A stretch of DNA of 34,713 nucleotides, taken from NCBI GenBank assembly GCA_031266435.1, contig JAISAZ010000087.1, positions 1 through 34,713 on the forward strand, written 5' to 3'. Position 1 is the stretch's first letter; every line of letters starts with the position of its first letter. Origin of the DNA: Accumulibacter sp. (lineage in GTDB: Bacteria > Pseudomonadota > Gammaproteobacteria > Burkholderiales > Rhodocyclaceae). The notes beneath the pieces were generated by a model. It worked only from the letters and a program-made list of their open reading frames with translations, was not told where the DNA came from and did not search any database. This document shows positions 28,246-34,713 of this stretch, piece by piece. Made by a program: the position numbers and the translations under genes.

Positions 28246-28959
28246 TCATTCTCCCAGATAGGCCGCAAGGACGACCGGGTCGCAACTGATTTCCGCAGGC
28301 GTTCCTTCGGCGATCTTGCGGCCGTAGTCGAGGACGATCATGTGGTCGGCGATCGGCATGATGCCCTCCATGACGTGTTCGACGATCAGGCAGGCGATCC
28401 CGCGCTTCTGGATCGTTTTTACGAGACCGACCGCTTCCTGGACTTCGGAAGGCGTCAGGCCGGCCATCATTTCGTCGAGGAGGAGAAGGTGGGGTTCGGT
28501 CGCCAGCGCGCGCGCGACTTCGAGCCGCCGCTGCTCGGCAACCGTCAGGTCGCTCGCGGGGACGCTCGCGCGCGAGGATAGCCCGCAGAATTCGAGTTCG
28601 TCGCTCGCGCGCTCGTGCGCGATCGAAACGCTCTTGTTCCTGAGCATCGCCCCGACCATGACGTTTTCGAGCACGGTCATCGACCCGAAGCTGCGGACGA
28701 TCTGGAAGGTGCGCGCGATTCCCATGTGCGCCATTTTCGGCGACGGCATTCCGGTAATGTCGTTGCCCAGGAAACGGATCGTCCCCTCGGACGGCGGGTA
28801 GAACCCGGCGATGCAGTTGAATAGCGTCGTCTTGCCCGCGCCGTTCGGGCCGATCAGGCCGACGATCTGCCCCGCGTCGAGGTGGAAGGAAATGTCTTCG
28901 TTGGCGACGATGCCGCCAAAGTGCTTGCCGAGTTTGTCGACGACGAGGAGCTTGTTCAT
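28246..28959 (-). CDS. livG: Branched-chain amino-acid type ABC transporter, ATPase LivG
   Basis: The protein is 237 aa. Walker A GPNGAGKTT, the typical IARTFQIVRSFGSMTVLENVMVGA, signature LTVAEQRRLEVARAL (the LivG-type degenerate C-loop), Walker B LLLLDEMMAGLTPSEV and IVEHVMEGIMPIADHMIVLDYG identify it. It is shorter than E. coli LivG (about 255) in the loop after the FQ segment. Its start overlaps the livM stop by 4 nt. Confidence 0.94.
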   Translation of the reverse strand: MNKLLVVDKLGKHFGGIVANEDISFHLDAGQIVGLIGPNGAGKTTLFNCIAGFYPPSEGTIRFLGNDITGMPSPKMAHMGIARTFQIVRSFGSMTVLENVMVGAMLRNKSVSIAHERASDELEFCGLSSRASVPASDLTVAEQRRLEVARALATEPHLLLLDEMMAGLTPSEVQEAVGLVKTIQKRGIACLIVEHVMEGIMPIADHMIVLDYGRKIAEGTPAEISCDPVVLAAYLGE

Positions 28960-29930
28960 GCGCCGTCCTCCGCTTTTTTACCGCGCCGCAAAAACCGCTT
29001 CGCCCAGCCGAGGATTCCCGTCGGATAATAGATGGCGACGGCGATGATGATCGTGGCGTAGATGATCAGGTCGATCCCCATCCCGCTCCCGCCGAGGATC
29101 TGGCGCGTCGCTTCCTCGATGCCGGTCAGCAGCACGGAGCCGACGAGCGGGCCGAAGAGGCTGCCGATTCCCCCCAGGATCGTCACGAGCGACATCTTGA
29201 TCGAGAGCGAGGTCACGAGAACCGACCCGGGGTCGATGAAGAGTTCTTTCTGCGCGTAGAACGAGCCGCCGAGCGCGGCGAAAAAGCTCGAAATGGCGAT
29301 CGCGACGAGTTTGTAGTCGGTCAGGCTGACGCCCAGGCTGCGCGCGGCCTCCGGGTCGTCCTTGATCGCGCGGAAATAGTAGCCGAGGAAGCTCTTTTCT
29401 ATCGCCCAGTTGGCGAGCAGCGTCACGGTGAAAAGACCGAGCGCGATGTAGTAGTACGGCAGTTTGCTGTTGAAGACCATCGCCCACCAGCCTTGCTGGT
29501 CGAGAGGAACGTAGAGTCCGACGGCGCCGCCGACGCCTTCCCAGTTGGTGAAGAGCACCTGGAGGATTTCGGCAACGGCGATCGTCGCCATCGTGAAATA
29601 GTGCCCTTTGAAACGGAAGCAGATCCACCCGATCAGGAGGCCGAAAAACGCCGCGACGACGCCGCCGATCAGCATGCCGATCCACGGACTCAAGCCGACA
29701 CTGACCAACAGGACGGTCGAAGTGTAGGCGCCGATCCCGAAAAAGGCGACGTGCCCCAGCGAGACCTGACCGACGTAGCCGCCGAGGATGTTCCACGCGA
29801 CGCCGATCTGCGCGAACATCAGGACGAGAATCAGATAATTCTGGTGCGAGGGGTTCGATACGATGAAGGGCAGGACGAGGGCGAAGCCCATCCCCGACAC
29901 GATCAGCGTGTTTCGTTGTTTCGGCGTCAT
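28956..29930 (-). CDS. livM: Branched-chain amino-acid type ABC transporter, permease LivM
   Basis: The protein is 324 aa from the ATG at 29930, which overlaps the livH stop (ATGA). The open frame continues upstream but only through antisense and out-of-frame livH sequence. It has about eight to nine membrane helices. Family segments are AWNILGGYVGQVSLGHVAFFGIGAYTSTVL, a long central region ending in AIKDDPEAARSLGVSLTDYKL (the cytoplasmic coupling loop) and VTILGGIGSLFGPLVGSVLL. The start matches the usual N-terminus. Confidence 0.94.
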   Translation of the reverse strand: MTPKQRNTLIVSGMGFALVLPFIVSNPSHQNYLILVLMFAQIGVAWNILGGYVGQVSLGHVAFFGIGAYTSTVLLVSVGLSPWIGMLIGGVVAAFFGLLIGWICFRFKGHYFTMATIAVAEILQVLFTNWEGVGGAVGLYVPLDQQGWWAMVFNSKLPYYYIALGLFTVTLLANWAIEKSFLGYYFRAIKDDPEAARSLGVSLTDYKLVAIAISSFFAALGGSFYAQKELFIDPGSVLVTSLSIKMSLVTILGGIGSLFGPLVGSVLLTGIEEATRQILGGSGMGIDLIIYATIIIAVAIYYPTGILGWAKRFLRRGKKAEDGA

Positions 29931-30796
29931 TCGGCTCTCCCCATGAGACCCTGCGGACGCACGATGATGACCAGAAGAAAGAGCGTGAGTACGATCGCGA
30001 GCTTGTATTCGGGCCCGATCAAAAAGCCGCCGAGCACTTCGACGACGCCGACGATGATCCCCGCCCAGAACGCGCCGGTCACGTTGCCGAAGCCGCCGAG
30101 CGCGACGACGACGAAGGCGATGAGCGAGAAGGTGGCGCCGACTTCGGGGAAGATCGGGAAGAAGGTCGAAAGCAGAACGCCCGCGACGCCGGCGCACGCC
30201 GCACCCAGCCCCCACGCGAGCGCGAACATCCAGTGCGACGGGATTCCCATCAGTTGCGCCGCCTCTTTGTCCTGCGCCGTCGCTTCGAGCGCCGCGCCGA
30301 GGCGCGTGCGGTTGATGAACCACCAGACGCCGCCGGTCGCCAAAACTGCGCCGACCGCCGCGACGAGGTGGGGAATTCCGAAATACAGGCCGCTGACGAC
30401 GATGTTCCCGGAAACGAGAGAGTTTTCAACCGTGCGGAAGTCCGGCTTCCAGAGGAACTGCGCGACCCCGCGGAAAAGAATCATCAGCCCGAAGGTCGCA
30501 AATATCTGCGAAACCATCGGCGCGCTGGCGATGCGCTTGATCGTAAATCGATAGACGAGCGCGCCGAGCGCGAACAGAAAAAGCGCCGAGAGCGGCAAGG
30601 TCAACAGGGGATCGAGCGCGAAGAGCGTAAAGAGCCAGAAACTCGAATACATGCCGAACATCAGAAATTCGCCGTGCGCGAAATTCACGATTTCCATCAC
30701 GCCGTATATGATCGACAAGCCCACGGCGACAAGCGCATAGACCATTCCGATCAGTATCCCCGAAAGCAGGGTTTGCAGGAGGATATCCCAATTCAT
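29927..30796 (-). CDS. livH: Branched-chain amino-acid type ABC transporter, permease LivH
   Basis: The protein is 289 aa from the ATG at 30796 (MNWDILLQTLLSGI); the ATG at 30832 would put the start inside the intergenic terminator and is rejected. It has about eight membrane helices, GLSIIYGVMEIVNFAHGEFLM near the N-terminus, the coupling loop ATAQDKEAAQLMGIP, and VALGGFGNVTGAFWAGIIVGVVE. It is separated from livK by a strong terminator, so its expression depends on read-through or an unseen promoter. Confidence 0.94.
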   Translation of the reverse strand: MNWDILLQTLLSGILIGMVYALVAVGLSIIYGVMEIVNFAHGEFLMFGMYSSFWLFTLFALDPLLTLPLSALFLFALGALVYRFTIKRIASAPMVSQIFATFGLMILFRGVAQFLWKPDFRTVENSLVSGNIVVSGLYFGIPHLVAAVGAVLATGGVWWFINRTRLGAALEATAQDKEAAQLMGIPSHWMFALAWGLGAACAGVAGVLLSTFFPIFPEVGATFSLIAFVVVALGGFGNVTGAFWAGIIVGVVEVLGGFLIGPEYKLAIVLTLFLLVIIVRPQGLMGRAE

Positions 30797-30810
30797 CCGA
30801 CCACCACAGA

Positions 30811-30842
30811 AAAAAATCCGGCCGCGGATCACGCGGCCGGAG
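30811..30842 (-). terminator. Rho-independent terminator between livK and livH
   Basis: On the minus strand a perfect 10-bp stem (TCCGGCCGCG, 30818-30827 with 30833-30842) has a 5-nt loop and is followed directly by seven T (30811-30817). It lies 10 nt after the livK stop and 14 nt before the livH start. This fits partial termination that gives more binding protein than permease. Confidence 0.9.
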
Positions 30843-30852
30843 TTACAGATTA

Positions 30853-32118
30853 TCAGCGCTTATCCCAAGCCGGCATCGGCCAGATCAGGTCTTTGGTCGC
30901 GATATCGAACGGCCATACGGTGGCGAACTCACCGTCCTGGATTTGAACGATGATTCCGCGACCGAGCGTGTTTTGACCCGCCGCGTCGAACTTGACACCG
31001 CTCCAGGGCATGATCAACTGGTTGCCCGGAATATCGGTTTCGCTGAGCGCCTTGCGAATCGCTTCGGGAGCGGTCGATCCCGCGCGGTTGATCGCGTCGG
31101 CCAAAACGAAGAGGCCGGTAAACGAACGCGCCGAATTTCCGTTGAAATCGGTTTTATGCTTTGCCGCGTACAGGTCGTTGACTTGCTTGATCAGCGGATT
31201 CTGCGTCGTCAGGTCCTTGGCCCACACTTCGCGCGAGAAAACGAAGTTCGCGTCCTTGCCCAAGGTGCGGCGGAATTCGGTATCGCTGAAGCCCGCGTCG
31301 TTGGCGAGGATCGCTTTGGGCGCAAAACCCTGTTCCTTGAACGTCTTCATCGCAAGAATCGCGTCGCCCAGGTAGGAAGATTGCATCAGGAGGTCGGCGT
31401 TCGACGCCTTGAGCCTTTGCACTTCCGAGGTGAGCTGCGTGCTCTTCGCCGGATAATTGATGCTTTCGACGATGTTGTAGCCGAGTTCTTTCGCCAGACG
31501 CACTTGAATCCTCGAAGTCTCGACGCCCCATTCGGTGTTTTCGTTCAGGATCGCGATACGTTGAGGCTTGAAGCCCTTCTTGGTTTCGACGTCTTTCAAG
31601 AACTCGTAGAAGTTGTGGACGAACAGGTCGTCGTGCGGCGTCGTGCGGAAGAACCACTTGAGCTTGCGCTGCGTCAGCTTCGCCGACGACGATTCGGGGT
31701 TCAGAAAAGGAATGCCGTTACGTTCCGCGACGACGCTCGCCGTCGCCGTTACGTTGCTGAAATAGCAACCGATCAGCGCGACGACTTTTTCCTGAAGGAT
31801 CAGGCGTTCCGCCTCGGTCGCACCGACCTGCGGATTTCCCTGGTGATCCGCGAAAATCAGGCGAATCTTGGCGTTCTTGAGATTCGGCAAGCCGCCGCCC
31901 GCCGCCAGAGGCATATTGATGCCCTTGGCGCCGTTGTTGATCATGTCGGCGGCGAGTTCAAGGGTGTGCCGCATTTCCAGACCGGTCGAGGCCGCCGCGC
32001 CGGTCAGGGGATAGATCGCGCCGATCCTGATTTCCTCCTGCGCCTGAGCGCCGGCAAAAAATCCCGGCGCAAACAGGAGCGCCGCCACAAAAATGCTTCG
32101 CAATTTTTGTATGCACAT
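30853..32118 (-). CDS. livK: Periplasmic branched-chain amino-acid type substrate-binding protein LivK/LivJ
   Basis: The protein is 421 aa from the ATG at 32118, preceded by GGAGGAATCAACA; longer upstream starts lack a signal at the right place. The Sec signal MCIQKLRSIFVAALLFAPGFFAGAQAQ ends near residue 27. The mature protein has the type-1 periplasmic-binding fold: IRIGAIYPLTGAAASTGLEMRHTLELA, IFADHQGNPQVGATEAERLI, VVALIGCYFSNVTATASVVAERNGIPFLNPESS and the lobe-2 SYLGDAILAMKTFKEQGFAP. It feeds the LivHMGF importer. The ligand could be a branched-chain amino acid, an amide or another small compound; sequence does not decide. It is longer than E. coli LivK (369). Confidence 0.92.
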   Translation of the reverse strand: MCIQKLRSIFVAALLFAPGFFAGAQAQEEIRIGAIYPLTGAAASTGLEMRHTLELAADMINNGAKGINMPLAAGGGLPNLKNAKIRLIFADHQGNPQVGATEAERLILQEKVVALIGCYFSNVTATASVVAERNGIPFLNPESSSAKLTQRKLKWFFRTTPHDDLFVHNFYEFLKDVETKKGFKPQRIAILNENTEWGVETSRIQVRLAKELGYNIVESINYPAKSTQLTSEVQRLKASNADLLMQSSYLGDAILAMKTFKEQGFAPKAILANDAGFSDTEFRRTLGKDANFVFSREVWAKDLTTQNPLIKQVNDLYAAKHKTDFNGNSARSFTGLFVLADAINRAGSTAPEAIRKALSETDIPGNQLIMPWSGVKFDAAGQNTLGRGIIVQIQDGEFATVWPFDIATKDLIWPMPAWDKR

Positions 32119-32393
32119 TGTTGATTCCTCCAAAGATAAGTCAAACGGAAAGTCCGGTACCTTTCGGAACCGAACCCCTACCACCCTCGGCTGGAAAGTG
32201 CTTACGCACCCAGCGCTATCGCGTTCACTTTTTTATCGCTTGTTTGGCGCTCGCCCGTCGCGCACTTATCCGGCGGGAACACCTTCCGAAAAAGAGAGAG
32301 CAAGCGCCATGCCATTCCTTGAATCGGTTTTTTCCACGCTACGCATCGAGTCGAGGCTGGAGGTTGCGTGGGTGAAGCGCAGGGACGCCCTTT

Positions 32394-32494
32394 ATTCCAT
32401 TTCCCGTTCATCCCTACCATTGTCGACTCGCCTTGCCGTACTACAGTACTGTCTGCGGCCCGTCTTCTCGGTATGAATGAACTGGAAAAGGAAT
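32394..32494 (-). repeat. MITE-like element, copy 4 (orientation B)
   Basis: This 101-bp copy has the perfect edge ATGAACTGGAAAAGGAAT at 32477-32494 and a degenerate partner ATTCCATTTCCCGTTCAT at 32394-32411. The interior GTCGACTCGCCTTGCCGTAC, TACAGTACTGTCTGCGGCCC and GTCTTCTCGGTATGAATG matches copy 2 almost base for base. No gene starts directly at its edge. Confidence 0.88.
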
Positions 32495-32725
32495 TCGAAG
32501 GACATTTTGCCGCGTATCCGTGAAATGATACCACGCCGACGCGCATTCTTGAAGACTTCCGCGCATTCTCCGGAGATCGCGCTTTGCTACCCGGCAAATG
32601 GTTCGGCGAACGCGCCCGAAACACGCCTTTTCAGCGAACGTTCACGCCTTCAAGGAATCGTCAAAAAATACCCCTTTTTTGCAAGAGAACCCCAAGGCCG
32701 GACCGGTTTTGCGTTGTTTTTACAT

Positions 32726-32758
32726 GGTTTCAAGGTGGGCTTTGCCCACCTTGAAACC
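32726..32758. terminator. Perfect 15-bp hairpin downstream of pxpA
   Basis: GGTTTCAAGGTGGGC and its exact complement surround a TTT loop. It lies about 70 nt beyond the pxpA stop. No proper T-run follows on the minus strand, so it may be a transcript-end stabiliser or a dispersed GGTGGGC..GCCCACC repeat rather than a true terminator. Confidence 0.5.
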
Positions 32759-32777
32759 CAGATCAACCCGGAAAAAA

Positions 32778-32841
32778 GGTGGGTTTTACTTTTTGACGAA
32801 CGCTTTAACCCGGCAAAAAGGTGGGTTTTACTTTTTGACGA
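32778..32841. repeat. GGTGGGTTTTACTTTTTGACGA motif, copies 2 and 3
   Basis: Two copies (32778-32799 and 32820-32841) occur with a 42-bp period. The second forms the last codons and TAA stop of pxpA (read GTC AAA AAG TAA on the minus strand). The same motif follows the tyrB stop at 3855. Confidence 0.8.
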
Positions 32842-33613
32842 GCATAAGGAGTTCCGGCAAGGGCAAAAGCGCGTAACCCGCCGCAAGCAGGCCTTCGCGC
32901 AGAGCCTTGGCCGTCGCCACCGCCTCCGCGTTGTCGCCGTGGACGCAAATACTCTGCGGATTGACCGGGATGCGCTTCCCGTTGATCGAGATCAGCGCGC
33001 TTTCACCGACGATCCGCATCACGTGCTCCAGGCTCGCTTGCGCGCCGTGGATCATCGCGCCCGGACGGCCGCGCGGAACCAGATTGCCGTCGTCGAGGTA
33101 GGCGCGGTCGGCAAAAATCTCTTCGACGACGGGTAGTCCCTTGTCCCTGCCCGCGTAGACGATTTGCGAAGTCGCCGGACCGAGGAGGATCAGTTCCGGG
33201 TCGACGCGATAGACCGCGCTGGCGACCACGTCGGCGATTTTGCGGTCTTCACACGCGATGTTGTTCAAGGCGCCGTGCGGCTTGACGTGCGTCACTTTTG
33301 CACCATTTGCGTGCGCACACGCGCAGAGCGCACCAATTTGGTAAATCAGCATCGCTTCGAGTTCGGCGGACGGAATGTCCATCCGGCGGCGCCCGAATCC
33401 CTGCAAATCGGGAAAAGAAGGATGCGCGCCGATACTCACGCCGTTTTCCACGGCGAGGCGCGTCGTATCGACCATGACCGCCGCATCACCGCCGTGCCAG
33501 CCGCAAGCGACGTTCGCCGAATCGACGATCGAGAGCATCGCGGCGTCGTTCCCCATCGACCACGGGCCGAAACTCTCGCCCAGGTCGGAATTCAGATTGA
33601 GCCTTCCTTTCAT
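32828..33613 (-). CDS. pxpA: LamB/YcsF family protein, 5-oxoprolinase subunit A
   Basis: The protein is 261 aa, slightly above the family's ~245-255. Signatures are LNSDLGESFGPW (6-17), SANVACGWHGGDA (32-44), GAHPSFPDLQGFGRRRM (62-78), THVKPHGALNN (107-117) and EIFADRAYLDDGNLVPRGRPGAMIH. PxpA works with PxpB and PxpC to hydrolyse 5-oxoproline to glutamate using ATP. Here no pxpB or pxpC is adjacent, so they are elsewhere or absent. It neighbours a liv-type importer in the same direction, so a link to amino-acid or amide uptake is possible. The last residues come from a dispersed motif that also gives the stop. Confidence 0.92.
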   Translation of the reverse strand: MKGRLNLNSDLGESFGPWSMGNDAAMLSIVDSANVACGWHGGDAAVMVDTTRLAVENGVSIGAHPSFPDLQGFGRRRMDIPSAELEAMLIYQIGALCACAHANGAKVTHVKPHGALNNIACEDRKIADVVASAVYRVDPELILLGPATSQIVYAGRDKGLPVVEEIFADRAYLDDGNLVPRGRPGAMIHGAQASLEHVMRIVGESALISINGKRIPVNPQSICVHGDNAEAVATAKALREGLLAAGYALLPLPELLMLVKK

Positions 33614-33670
33614 GTCTCCTCCACGTATTTCACCGCACCGCCCACGACGCGCGCCCCCGCATTGGGCAGG

Positions 33671-33955
33671 TCAGGCGGGACGCGGTTCCAGATTTACACC
33701 CAATGCGCGGCACACGCGCAAAATCGTATCGAAGCGCGGCTTCGCGCCGGGCTTCAAGGCATTGTACAGATTCTCCCGACCCAGCCCGCTCTCCTCGGCC
33801 AGTTTCGCCATGCCGCGCGCGCGCGCCACATGACCCAGCGACCGGAGGATTTCATCGGAATCGCCGTCCTCAAAGACCTGACGGAGATATTCGGAAATAT
33901 CCGCTTCGCTTTCAAGCAGTTCCGCCACATCGAAGGGAATGGTTTCGATTGCCAT
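33671..33955 (-). CDS. Antitoxin, HI1420-type putative addiction-module antidote (HTH)
   Basis: The protein is 94 aa. Its N-terminal arm (PFDVAELLESEADISEYLRQVFEDGD) and Cro/C1-like helix-turn-helix (MAKLAEESGLGRENLYNALKPGAKPRFDTILRVCRALGVNL, about 49-90) match the HI1420 antidote family. It starts 3 nt after the toxin stop, the family's usual toxin-first order. It is expected to bind the toxin and repress the shared promoter. Confidence 0.92.
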   Translation of the reverse strand: MAIETIPFDVAELLESEADISEYLRQVFEDGDSDEILRSLGHVARARGMAKLAEESGLGRENLYNALKPGAKPRFDTILRVCRALGVNLEPRPA

Positions 33956-33958
33956 GAC

Positions 33959-34252
33959 TCAAATCTCCTTGGCAAGTTGCTGGGCGTGGGGAATGTCTCG
34001 ATCCTGACTGGATTTATCGCCGCCGCACAGCAGGACGACGATAAAAGCATCACGCCGCGTGAAATAAATGCGATAACCCTGACCCACATCGACGCGCATT
34101 TCGGAGACACCCTCGCCCACGGGCTTTGCGTCACCCAGATTGCCCGCCGCCGCGCGGTCGAGTCTGCGGGTAATGGCATGTTTGGCGCGTAAATCACGCA
34201 GATTGGTATGCCAATCCGCAAAAATTCGGGTTTGTTCGATCAGGTATTTCAT
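33959..34252 (-). CDS. Toxin, HI1419-type RelE/ParE-superfamily killer protein
   Basis: The protein is 97 aa with typical family phrases: FADWHTNLRDLRAKHAITRRLDRAAAGNLGDAKPVGEGVSEMRVDVGQGYRIYFT, then VVLLCGGDKSSQDRDI..A..LAKE. The family is in the RelE/ParE superfamily and is the upstream gene of a toxin-antitoxin pair. The exact target (ribosome-dependent mRNA cleavage or other) is not decidable. The start follows the predicted promoter so closely that the mRNA may be leaderless. Confidence 0.92.
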   Translation of the reverse strand: MKYLIEQTRIFADWHTNLRDLRAKHAITRRLDRAAAGNLGDAKPVGEGVSEMRVDVGQGYRIYFTRRDAFIVVLLCGGDKSSQDRDIPHAQQLAKEI

Positions 34253-34258
34253 CTTTCA

Positions 34259-34286
34259 ATTGTATCGAATACGATACGAAAATCAA
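34259..34286 (-). promoter_or_regulatory. Toxin-antitoxin promoter with overlapping palindromic operator
   Basis: On the minus strand TTGATT (34281-34286) and TACAAT (34259-34264) are 16 nt apart. The spacer and -10 contain the inverted repeat GTATCG-N4-CGATAC (34262-34277), a likely autoregulatory site for the HTH antitoxin. The -10 lies 6 nt from the toxin ATG. Confidence 0.6.
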
Positions 34287-34533
34287 GGCGGAATTTCGGA
34301 AGTTGTGCTTCTCCCCATGGGTAGCATATACTTGAGCTCGTATTTTCTCGCGCCTTCGACCCCTTGCGGTTTTGGATATTCCTGTGGGCGCTTTCCTTTT
34401 ATTTGGCACGAAACTTGAGGATATTTACGGCAATGGGTTCCTGATTCATTCAAGGGCATATATCGCTTTCAAAGAGACGAAGAGTTTGTGTCCCTTTGGG
34501 AAGTGTTTTTTTGACCCTTGCAAAGGAGAACCC
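34287..34533. other. Less GC-rich region without a recognisable gene
   Basis: After the toxin-antitoxin promoter the base composition drops visibly compared with the rest of the window. Short open frames exist on both strands, but none has a good start or known motif. A change in composition next to a toxin-antitoxin pair fits accessory DNA. Confidence 0.4.
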
Positions 34534-34683
34534 ATGCGTAAATATTCAAAACGAGACAACTCGCCGCCCTTCGCCGGTAAAGTCATTCCTCTCGCTATCC
34601 CAACTTTAACGCCCCCAAAAAAAGTTGTTATAGAATCAATAGCTTGCAGGTACAAAAAGGCCTGTCTGGCACTACATACGTGA
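34534..34683 (+). CDS. Possible small basic protein, 49 aa, unknown
   Basis: The ATG at 34534 is preceded by AAAGGAGAACCC, an ideal Shine-Dalgarno and spacing. The frame gives MRKYSKRDNSPPFAGKVIPL... ending KKACLALHT, basic with two cysteines. No family is recognised. The frame is open further upstream but without a comparable start. An antisense frame (34446-34655) overlaps it. It may be a real small protein or chance. Confidence 0.35.
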   Translation: MRKYSKRDNSPPFAGKVIPLAIPTLTPPKKVVIESIACRYKKACLALHT

Positions 34684-34713
34684 GTTTGCCAGGAATCTGG
34701 AAGTGAGGGAGGG

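Larger units (their letters stand above)
32119..32827. other. Gene-free region upstream of livK with several repeats
   Basis: No gene is credible in this 709-bp stretch. It contains the livK leader (a usable Shine-Dalgarno but no clear -35/-10), MITE-like copy 4, a perfect 15-bp hairpin at 32726-32758, and a two-copy GGTGGGTTTTAC motif with 42-bp period ending at the pxpA stop. The stretch 32500-32700 shows nothing I can name. Confidence 0.6.

Noticed and set aside
34446-34655. 69-codon minus-strand ORF near the right end
   Set aside because: No Shine-Dalgarno or family, and it overlaps the plus-strand small ORF that has an ideal ribosome binding site.

Overview
The window looks like a chromosomal segment of a GC-rich betaproteobacterium. 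This rests on gene order and protein similarity read by eye: a divergent tyrB/uvrB pair, and the run yceD-rpmF-plsX-fabH-fabD-fabG-acpP-fabF-ygfX with a divergent maf/yceF. Both arrangements are typical of Betaproteobacteria. No rRNA, tRNA, CRISPR array or intact transposase was recognised.

Layout. 1-3.8 kb: the 3' part of an NHLM-type bacteriocin/RiPP export ABC transporter, a membrane-anchored type-1 periplasmic-binding protein, and, convergent to them, a 107-codon gene with a textbook double-glycine leader fused to a core that resembles a type IX secretion C-terminal sorting domain. 3.9-7.3 kb: tyrB and a uvrB broken by one in-frame amber codon. 7.5-10 kb: a MalT-like LuxR-family regulator. 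10.5-12.6 kb: a secreted beta-propeller protein. 12.6-19.4 kb: the type II fatty-acid synthesis operon, transcribed leftward from a good sigma-70-like promoter. 19.6-22.4 kb: maf/yceF and hemN, convergent. 22.5-27.3 kb: a small conserved protein, then an operon of one MBOAT acyltransferase and two SGNH-hydrolase-like proteins, probably for O-acetylation of an envelope or extracellular glycan. 27.5-32.1 kb: a complete leftward livK-(terminator)-livH-livM-livG-livF branched-chain amino-acid type importer. 32.8-34.3 kb: a solitary pxpA (LamB/YcsF) and a HI1419/HI1420-type toxin-antitoxin pair. The last 0.4 kb is less GC-rich and has only one weakly supported small ORF.

The most unusual feature is the density of several non-coding repeat families and how they join to genes. 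(a) Four ~100-bp elements with 18-bp terminal inverted repeats (MITE-like). In two cases their edge forms the Shine-Dalgarno of the next gene with identical spacing. (b) Degenerate heptamer tracts mixed with small GC hairpins, concentrated between convergent genes, where they supply the TGA stop codon, and sometimes a C-terminal tail, of the genes they touch. (c) GTAGGGGCACGG-type palindromes, CTCCCCTGACAAGGGGAG-type hairpins and TTGGG...CCCAA hairpins. (d) A 22-bp motif placed at or just after gene ends. (e) A 75-bp tandem triplicate between divergent genes.

The exporter fragment, the binding protein and the leader-bearing peptide may form one secreted-peptide system. The matching C39 peptidase and any modification enzymes would lie left of the window.
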